A DNA stretch of 8,480 bases. It comes from Magnetaquiglobus sp039908105 (lineage in GTDB: Bacteria; Pseudomonadota; Magnetococcia; Magnetococcales; Magnetaquicoccaceae). Positions 4,959 to 8,480 of this stretch are shown here, piece after piece. Every line of letters starts with the position of its first letter. Within the stretch, counting starts at the first letter, position 1. The stretch spans positions 1 through 8,480 of the forward strand of contig JAMOBI010000157.1 in NCBI GenBank assembly GCA_039908105.1, written 5' to 3'. The translations under genes were made by a program, and so were the position numbers. The notes under the pieces are model-generated. The model was not told the DNA's origin, ran no database searches, and worked only from the letters and a program-made list of their open reading frames with translations.

Positions 4959-5786
4959 ATGACACCGATCTTCAACCGGTTCATCGAACAGCTTGTATTG
5001 CCCCCTGGCGTGCTTTTGACCGGAATGGTGTTGATCTTCTGGCAGCTGCATCGACCACGAACCCTGGCGCCGGAGAGCCGGATCAAGCGGGCGAAGTGGA
5101 TGCTCGGTGTTTGGGTGGTATTGGCCTGGCTGGTCATGCTGCCGGTCACGGAGAGCCTGCTTGTCGGCCTGCGCCATCCGGATCGCGGGACGGCGATGAC
5201 CTCGGAAGCCCTGCGCCATACCGATGCTCAGGCGATCGTGGTGTTCGGCTATGGACGTCTGCCCGCAGCTCCGGAGTATGACGGAGAGGATACCCTGTCA
5301 TCAGGCGGATTGGCACGGGTGCGTTACGCGGCACGTCTGCATCGTCTGACCGGCTTGCCGTTGCTTCTGGCCGGTGGGCGACCTTATGGCGAGTTTCGTT
5401 CCGAGGCGGCCATCATGCGCGATGTGCTGGAGAACGAATTTGACGTGCCGGTCGCCTGGCTGGATGAGAAGAGCTGCGACACGCGCGAAAATGCCATCGA
5501 GGCAGCGGCCATCCTCAAGCAGGCGGGGTTGACGCGGATCCTTTTGGTGGTGCACAACCGCGACATGCCGCGTGCGTTGCAGGCGTTCGAGCAGGCGGCA
5601 GGGGCATCGATCCAGGTGACGCCCGCGCCGATTTTGTTCAAATCCAGACCGAATCGTCTTTTCTCGCGGGATCCGGCAACCGTTTGGCTGTGGATTCCCA
5701 ATGCGGATGCGATGTCCGCACTCACCACGGAGCTGCATGAATGGCTCGGCAGTGTCTGGTATCGGTTGCGCTTCTTGCTGGGTTGA
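4959..5786 (+). CDS. ElyC/SanA/YdcF family protein (DUF218), membrane-anchored
   Basis: A 275-aa inner-membrane protein with two N-terminal transmembrane segments (about 12-30 and 47-66) and a DUF218 domain (about 90-250). E. coli ElyC and SanA of this family affect envelope and peptidoglycan precursor homeostasis; the enzymatic activity is not settled. Motifs in order are AIVVFGYG (92-99), SSGGLARVRYAARL (114-127), LPLLLAGGRPYGE (133-145), SEAAIMRDVL (148-157), the hallmark DTRENA (174-179) and MPRALQAFE (203-211). The usual T-S-x-x-H-M-P-R segment reads VHNRDMPR here, so the conserved histidine is aspartate (D202), a difference that could alter activity. ATG 4959 is preceded by an in-frame GTG at 4956; either may start translation. 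The two-TM topology points to ElyC rather than cytosolic YdcF. It follows xerC by 7 bases. Confidence 0.9.
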   Translation: MTPIFNRFIEQLVLPPGVLLTGMVLIFWQLHRPRTLAPESRIKRAKWMLGVWVVLAWLVMLPVTESLLVGLRHPDRGTAMTSEALRHTDAQAIVVFGYGRLPAAPEYDGEDTLSSGGLARVRYAARLHRLTGLPLLLAGGRPYGEFRSEAAIMRDVLENEFDVPVAWLDEKSCDTRENAIEAAAILKQAGLTRILLVVHNRDMPRALQAFEQAAGASIQVTPAPILFKSRPNRLFSRDPATVWLWIPNADAMSALTTELHEWLGSVWYRLRFLLG

Positions 5787-5842
5787 TCGTGAGCATGGCT
5801 CGATCAACGGTTGCAAAGGGGCGATCGGCATGATCCGATCGC
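5783..5842. terminator. Two tandem hairpins at a convergent gene junction
   Basis: First stem: TTGATCG (5783-5789) with CGATCAA (5801-5807), starting in the last codons of the DUF218 gene. Second stem: GCGATCGG (5821-5828) with CCGATCGC (5835-5842) and a 6-base loop, ending 5 bases from the DUF484 stop. Both are perfect. No U-run follows on either strand, so they may act as weak bidirectional terminators or 3'-end protectors. Confidence 0.45.
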
Positions 5843-5847
5843 AAGGG

Positions 5848-6597
5848 TTAAGCGGCTTTCGGGGTTATCAGCCGTGCAAGGCACAGGCCGAGGATGTCGG
5901 CCAGATCGCGCAACAGATCGGTGGCATCACTCGGGAGGAAACGGTTGGGCGTGGCACCTCCCAGGTTCAACGAGCCGATCAGCCCCTCCGGACCGCTTTC
6001 CGGGTGGAGAAAGAGCGGGATCAGCGCCTCGGAGCGGACTTGTGACGAGGCCGGGCCGAAGAAAAGTTCGCGGTTGATCCCTTCCTGTCCCACGCGGATC
6101 ACCGGTCGGGGCGCGTCACGCAAGAGATCGGTCAACGGCTTGTGTTGGACCAAAAACAGCCGTTCGCCCAGCTCTGTATCGCTTTTGAGTGCTCCGAAGA
6201 GTTCCCAGAGCGCGGTTTGACGGTCGGAGATGGCCATGGTGGCGCGGTGGAGGTCGAAGAGCTGCTCGGAATCGAGGGTCGCGAGCATCAGCAGTTCGCG
6301 CGGGGTGGAGGCGGTGACCAGGCGCATCTGAATGCGGTGGAAGGTGGCATAGATCCGTTCGTTGCGGCGGATGCGCTCCAACATACCGTCGAGCTTGAGC
6401 GATAACTCTTCGTTTTTCTGGCGCAGGATGTTGAGCTGTCCGGCCTCCAGGCTCAATACTTTGCCCGAGGCAGAGATGGCTGCTGGCAACAGGTCCGGAT
6501 GGTCATCGAAAAATTTCGGATGGGCTTGCAGCCAGTTGCGGATCTGCTCAGGCGTGAGGTCATCGGTGGGGGTTGCGGCGTTCATGGTGGAATCCAT
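5848..6597 (-). CDS. DUF484 family protein (GAF-like, XerC-associated)
   Basis: A 249-aa cytoplasmic protein of the DUF484 family. It begins with the family signature LTPEQIRNWLQAHPKFFDDHPDLL (starting at residue 14), followed by a predicted coiled coil (about 50-85, LRQKNEELSLKLDGMLERI) and a GAF-like domain (about 95-245) with IPLFLHPESGPEGLIGSL. Function is unknown; in many proteobacteria the gene lies between dapF and xerC, which suggests a role linked to XerC or to cell-cycle sensing. Here it is convergent with xerC and separated by the DUF218 gene. Start choice is uncertain: ATG 6597 and ATG 6585 both suit, neither with a clear Shine-Dalgarno, and an in-frame ATG at 6633 is less likely. 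It is divergent from the ArsR-type gene. Confidence 0.92.
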   Translation of the reverse strand: MDSTMNAATPTDDLTPEQIRNWLQAHPKFFDDHPDLLPAAISASGKVLSLEAGQLNILRQKNEELSLKLDGMLERIRRNERIYATFHRIQMRLVTASTPRELLMLATLDSEQLFDLHRATMAISDRQTALWELFGALKSDTELGERLFLVQHKPLTDLLRDAPRPVIRVGQEGINRELFFGPASSQVRSEALIPLFLHPESGPEGLIGSLNLGGATPNRFLPSDATDLLRDLADILGLCLARLITPKAA

Positions 6598-6637
6598 CCG
6601 GTTGTCTCGGCGATGAATGTTGACGCAATGCAAAAAA

Positions 6638-6696
6638 GACCCTATTTTTAGCGGATACTCATGAACATTGGAAAGGTTTCATGGGTGAAAAGGGTC
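6638..6696. promoter_or_regulatory. Nested dyads between DUF484 and the ArsR-type gene
   Basis: The divergent intergenic region holds CATGAA (6660-6665) with TTCATG (6678-6683), 12 bases apart, nested inside GACCCT (6638-6643) with AGGGTC (6691-6696). The first has the size and spacing of an ArsR-family operator. TG-A-TATTTT at 6703-6711 is a possible extended -10 for the rightward gene. Autoregulation by the adjacent ArsR-type repressor is inferred from position. Confidence 0.45.
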
Positions 6697-6733
6697 AGGA
6701 TCTGATATTTTTCAGGGAGTGAACATAAAAATC

Positions 6734-7132
6734 ATGGCATGCGAGATTGATGAAGGCAACATTGAAAAAGTGGCTCGCTGCATGAAGGCGTTGGCCCACC
6801 CTTTACGCTTGAAGGTGATCGTGGCGTTGCGGGATCGCGAATTGAGCGTGCAGGAGCTGGTCGATGCCGTGGGGACGACGCAATCCAATGTATCGCAGCA
6901 TTTGACCATCATGCGTGACAAGAACATCCTCGATTCGCGTCGCGAGGCCAACCAGGTGTTCTATCGGGTGGGTGATTGCAAGGTGTTGGATCTCGTGGCC
7001 TTGACACGCAGCATTTTCTGCGACGCGCGCGGCGGCGCTTCGGCGGCTGCCGCAGTGGTACTGGCCCAGGCAGCGCTGGCCGGGGAGTTCGAGGATGAGG
7101 AGTCAGTGATTGGGAATCGCGACGGCGGTTGA
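6734..7132 (+). CDS. ArsR/SmtB-family transcriptional regulator, possible sulfide/persulfide sensor
   Basis: A 132-aa winged-helix regulator. The ALAHPLRLKVIVAL segment (residues 19-32) and the recognition helix TTQSNVSQHLTIMRDKNIL (48-66) followed by the wing (SRREANQVFYRV) are typical of ArsR/SmtB proteins. There is no CxC metal site of the ArsR type. Cysteines are C3, C16, C82 and C96; C96 (RSIFC) matches the position of the C-terminal reactive cysteine of the sulfide sensors BigR/SqrR, but the first partner cysteine of those proteins (in 'MILC') is a hydrophobic residue here, with C16 a possible substitute. The next gene is a rhodanese, which supports a role in reactive sulfur control. 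The C-terminus after residue 100 is an Ala/acidic tail. ATG 6734 is preferred; GTG 6719 would place AGGGA against the start codon. Confidence 0.9.
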   Translation: MACEIDEGNIEKVARCMKALAHPLRLKVIVALRDRELSVQELVDAVGTTQSNVSQHLTIMRDKNILDSRREANQVFYRVGDCKVLDLVALTRSIFCDARGGASAAAAVVLAQAALAGEFEDEESVIGNRDGG

Positions 7133-7167
7133 GAGTCGGTGCGTTTTCAAAGAGGAGGAGATGAGGC

Positions 7168-7584
7168 ATGGAGTGGGTGCAACAGAATGGCCTGGCGGTT
7201 TTGCTGACGCTGCTGTTCCTGGTCATGGCCTTGAAGAATCCGGTCATGGCGCGGATTTATGGGGTGCGGTCGATTTCGGTGCATGAGCTGGCCGCCCTGC
7301 TGAAAGCCAAACCCGCGCCGCTTTTGATCGACGTGCGCACGCCGATGGAGTTCAATACCGGTCATATCCCCGGTGCGCGCAACGAGCCGTTGGGGGAGTT
7401 GCCGCGCCGCATCGAGGCGTTGCGACAGTTGGCCCAGGGTCGCGACGTGGCGGTGGTCTGTCGCAGCGGTGCCCGATCGCTCGGTGGCGCAGTGGTGCTC
7501 AAGCGTGCGGGGTGCGAAACCGTGCTGAACGTCTCGGGCGGCATGTTGCAGTGGCAGTCGCAGGGGTATCAGGCACGCAGTTGA
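7168..7584 (+). CDS. Membrane-anchored rhodanese-domain sulfurtransferase
   Basis: A 138-aa single-domain rhodanese with one N-terminal transmembrane segment (about 8-24). The domain spans about residues 36-136: LLIDVRTPMEFNTGHIPGA (52-70) is the conserved substrate-side motif, and the active-site loop CRSGARS (98-104) carries the catalytic C98 that holds the persulfide. GGMLQWQSQGY (125-134) is the usual end of the fold. Such enzymes transfer sulfane sulfur to thiol or cyanide acceptors; here it would act at the inner membrane, with the domain most likely cytoplasmic or periplasmic depending on topology, which cannot be decided from sequence. A strong Shine-Dalgarno (AGGAGG, 7153-7158) lies 9 bases before ATG. 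It follows the ArsR-type gene by 35 bases and precedes the CYTH gene by 15, an operon-like set. Confidence 0.94.
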   Translation: MEWVQQNGLAVLLTLLFLVMALKNPVMARIYGVRSISVHELAALLKAKPAPLLIDVRTPMEFNTGHIPGARNEPLGELPRRIEALRQLAQGRDVAVVCRSGARSLGGAVVLKRAGCETVLNVSGGMLQWQSQGYQARS

Positions 7585-7599
7585 GCGGTTCTTGAGGCA

Positions 7600-8277
7600 G
7601 TGGCCGAATTGGTCTCACATTCCGCCGGAGTGGCGGTCGGTGGGCGTGGGGGTGACCGGATTGAGGAGGAGATTCGTCTGGCGTTGCCCGAACCGTCCGG
7701 TTATGCGGCGCTCCGGGAGGAGCTGACGCGGCGGTCTCAGGGGGCTTTTTTTCAGGATCGTTCCTATCGGGATTTTTATCTGGATCATCCGGACCGCTTG
7801 TTGTTGAAGAGCCGATTGGCTTTGCGGTGGCGAGCGGGTGTCGGGGGGGCGCGGCTGGAGATCAAGGGGGAGGGGGTTTTACAAGATGGGGTTTGGCTGC
7901 GTCCCGAGTGGTGCCAGGAGGGGTGTGACGTTCGACCCTTGCGGGTGGATGGGATTGCGGCAGGTCCGGTGCGGGAGCGTCTGGAGGCTCTGTTGGGGTT
8001 GGATGCGCCGTTGGAGGAGCTTTGTTCGTGTTTCGTTGAGCGGCATGTCATGGCTTTGTCGTCCGAGGGTGGGATGTTGGAGGTGAGTCTGGATCGGGGG
8101 GTGATTCGGGCTGGCGGGCGCGAGGTTGGGATTTGTGAGCTGGAGATCGAGTGGTGCGGGGTGGGGGGGCGTCAGGCCGGTATCGAGCTGGCGCGGGTAT
8201 TGCGTGAGCGGCATGGATTGACCGAGGCGGCCCATTCCAAGTTTCGGATCGGGGTGGGGTTGTTGGAGGGTGGTTAA
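7600..8277 (+). CDS. CYTH-domain protein (triphosphate tunnel metalloenzyme-like)
   Basis: A 225-aa protein with CYTH domain features: the N-terminal EEEIRL (22-27) in place of ExExK, the strand region with FYLDHPDRLLLKSRLALRWR (59-78, counterpart of 'yfDTpdllLrraglaLRiR'), LEIKGEG (86-92), LEVSLDRGVI (160-169, counterpart of 'vevalDrG') and CELEIEW (179-185), with SKFRIG (213-218) near the end. Family members hydrolyse inorganic triphosphate or thiamine triphosphate, or form cyclic AMP, within an eight-stranded tunnel using metal. The lysine of ExExK is R26, so activity is uncertain. No CHAD domain follows. Start is GTG 7600 with GAGG three to four bases upstream; there is no better ATG. Codons are rich in third-position G and T compared with xerC. 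Confidence 0.82.
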   Translation: MAELVSHSAGVAVGGRGGDRIEEEIRLALPEPSGYAALREELTRRSQGAFFQDRSYRDFYLDHPDRLLLKSRLALRWRAGVGGARLEIKGEGVLQDGVWLRPEWCQEGCDVRPLRVDGIAAGPVRERLEALLGLDAPLEELCSCFVERHVMALSSEGGMLEVSLDRGVIRAGGREVGICELEIEWCGVGGRQAGIELARVLRERHGLTEAAHSKFRIGVGLLEGG

Positions 8278-8343
8278 ACCGCAACCAGCTTGGAATGTGT
8301 AGTTTTTATTAAACCGCACCCAGCTTGGAATGTGTAGTTTTTA
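8274..8343. repeat. Tandem duplication, two 35-bp units
   Basis: Unit 1 is 8274-8308 and unit 2 is 8309-8343. Both read TTAAACCGCA, then A or C, CCAGCTTGGAATGTG and TAGTTTTTA; they differ at a single base (8284 A versus 8319 C). Unit 1 includes the TAA stop of the CYTH gene. Each unit contains CTTGGAATG, the complement of CATTCCAAG at 8233-8241 inside the coding end of that gene, so a long-range stem of 9 bp can form with either copy. Confidence 0.9.
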
Positions 8344-8365
8344 TGAGTGAAAAAAAAGAGAGGGT

Positions 8366-8392
8366 CTGGGAGATTCCTCTCCCAGGGTTTTG
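8366..8392 (+). terminator. Intrinsic terminator of the arsR-rhodanese-CYTH operon
   Basis: CTGGGAG (8366-8372), loop ATTCCT, CTCCCAG (8379-8385), then GG and TTTTG. The 7-bp GC-rich stem, preceded by an A-run (8350-8357), is a good rho-independent terminator for rightward transcription; the A-run before the stem would give a T-run on the opposite strand, so it may work both ways. Confidence 0.7.
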
Positions 8393-8423
8393 CCTTTGAC
8401 TTTAGCGCGCTCTTCGAAAAGAA

Positions 8424-8452
8424 GCATTTTTCGCGCCTTTTGCGAAAAATGC
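8424..8452. repeat. Perfect 11-bp hairpin, possible REP-like element
   Basis: GCATTTTTCGC (8424-8434) and its exact complement GCGAAAAATGC (8442-8452) enclose a 7-base loop GCCTTTT. A smaller CTTC/GAAG stem lies directly before it (8412-8424). Position after an operon terminator and the perfect symmetry suit a repetitive extragenic palindrome, but only one copy is in the window. The remaining bases to 8480 are GC-rich with no gene. Confidence 0.55.
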
Positions 8453-8480
8453 GCCGCGCGCCGCCTTCGCGGGAGTCGTT

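Noticed and set aside
8274..8343. CRISPR array
   Set aside because: The two 35-bp units abut with no spacer, and no cas gene is in the window.

Overview
The window looks like chromosomal DNA of a GC-rich Pseudomonadota (proteobacterium). Evidence is the pairing of xerC with a DUF484 gene, an MqsRA and a BrnTA module, a BigR-like ArsR regulator with a membrane rhodanese, and GC-rich codon use. The genus cannot be named from sequence alone; the structured, hairpin-rich intergenic DNA at the right edge reminds me weakly of Magnetococcales-type genomes, which is a guess.

Left half (1-3770) is a decayed mobile or defence-type patch. On the minus strand are an MqsR toxin and MqsA antitoxin (mqsA runs off the left edge), a DUF2283 protein one base downstream of a tyrosine recombinase that has lost its N-terminal half, and a BRO-N (phage antirepressor-like) gene broken by an in-frame TGA at codon 18. 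A 103-base plus-strand piece next to the integrase break looks like the C-terminal tail of another lost gene and ends on a strong 15-bp hairpin. A 339-base gap (2617-2955) holds no gene but many inverted repeats, two mutually exclusive terminator-like hairpins and a clear sigma70 promoter. That promoter drives brnT-brnA on the plus strand, apparently with almost no 5' leader. A second, orphan BrnA-like antitoxin follows.

Right half (3900-8480) reads as ordinary core genome. xerC (chromosome dimer resolution) is followed within 7 bases by a two-TM ElyC/SanA/YdcF-type DUF218 envelope protein; both converge on a minus-strand DUF484 gene, a usual xerC neighbour. Divergent from DUF484 runs an operon-like set: an ArsR/SmtB-family regulator with a C-terminal-side cysteine like that of the sulfide sensors BigR/SqrR, a membrane-anchored rhodanese, and a CYTH-domain phosphatase-like protein. 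It ends in a tandem 35-bp duplication, an intrinsic terminator and a long perfect hairpin.

I see no clearly new system. The points most worth a second look are the predicted leaderless brnTA transcript, the sulfur-sensor/rhodanese/CYTH grouping, the integrase breakpoint with a foreign gene tail, the inverted-repeat-rich gap, and residue changes in otherwise conserved sites (MqsA zinc site, CYTH ExExK, YdcF histidine).
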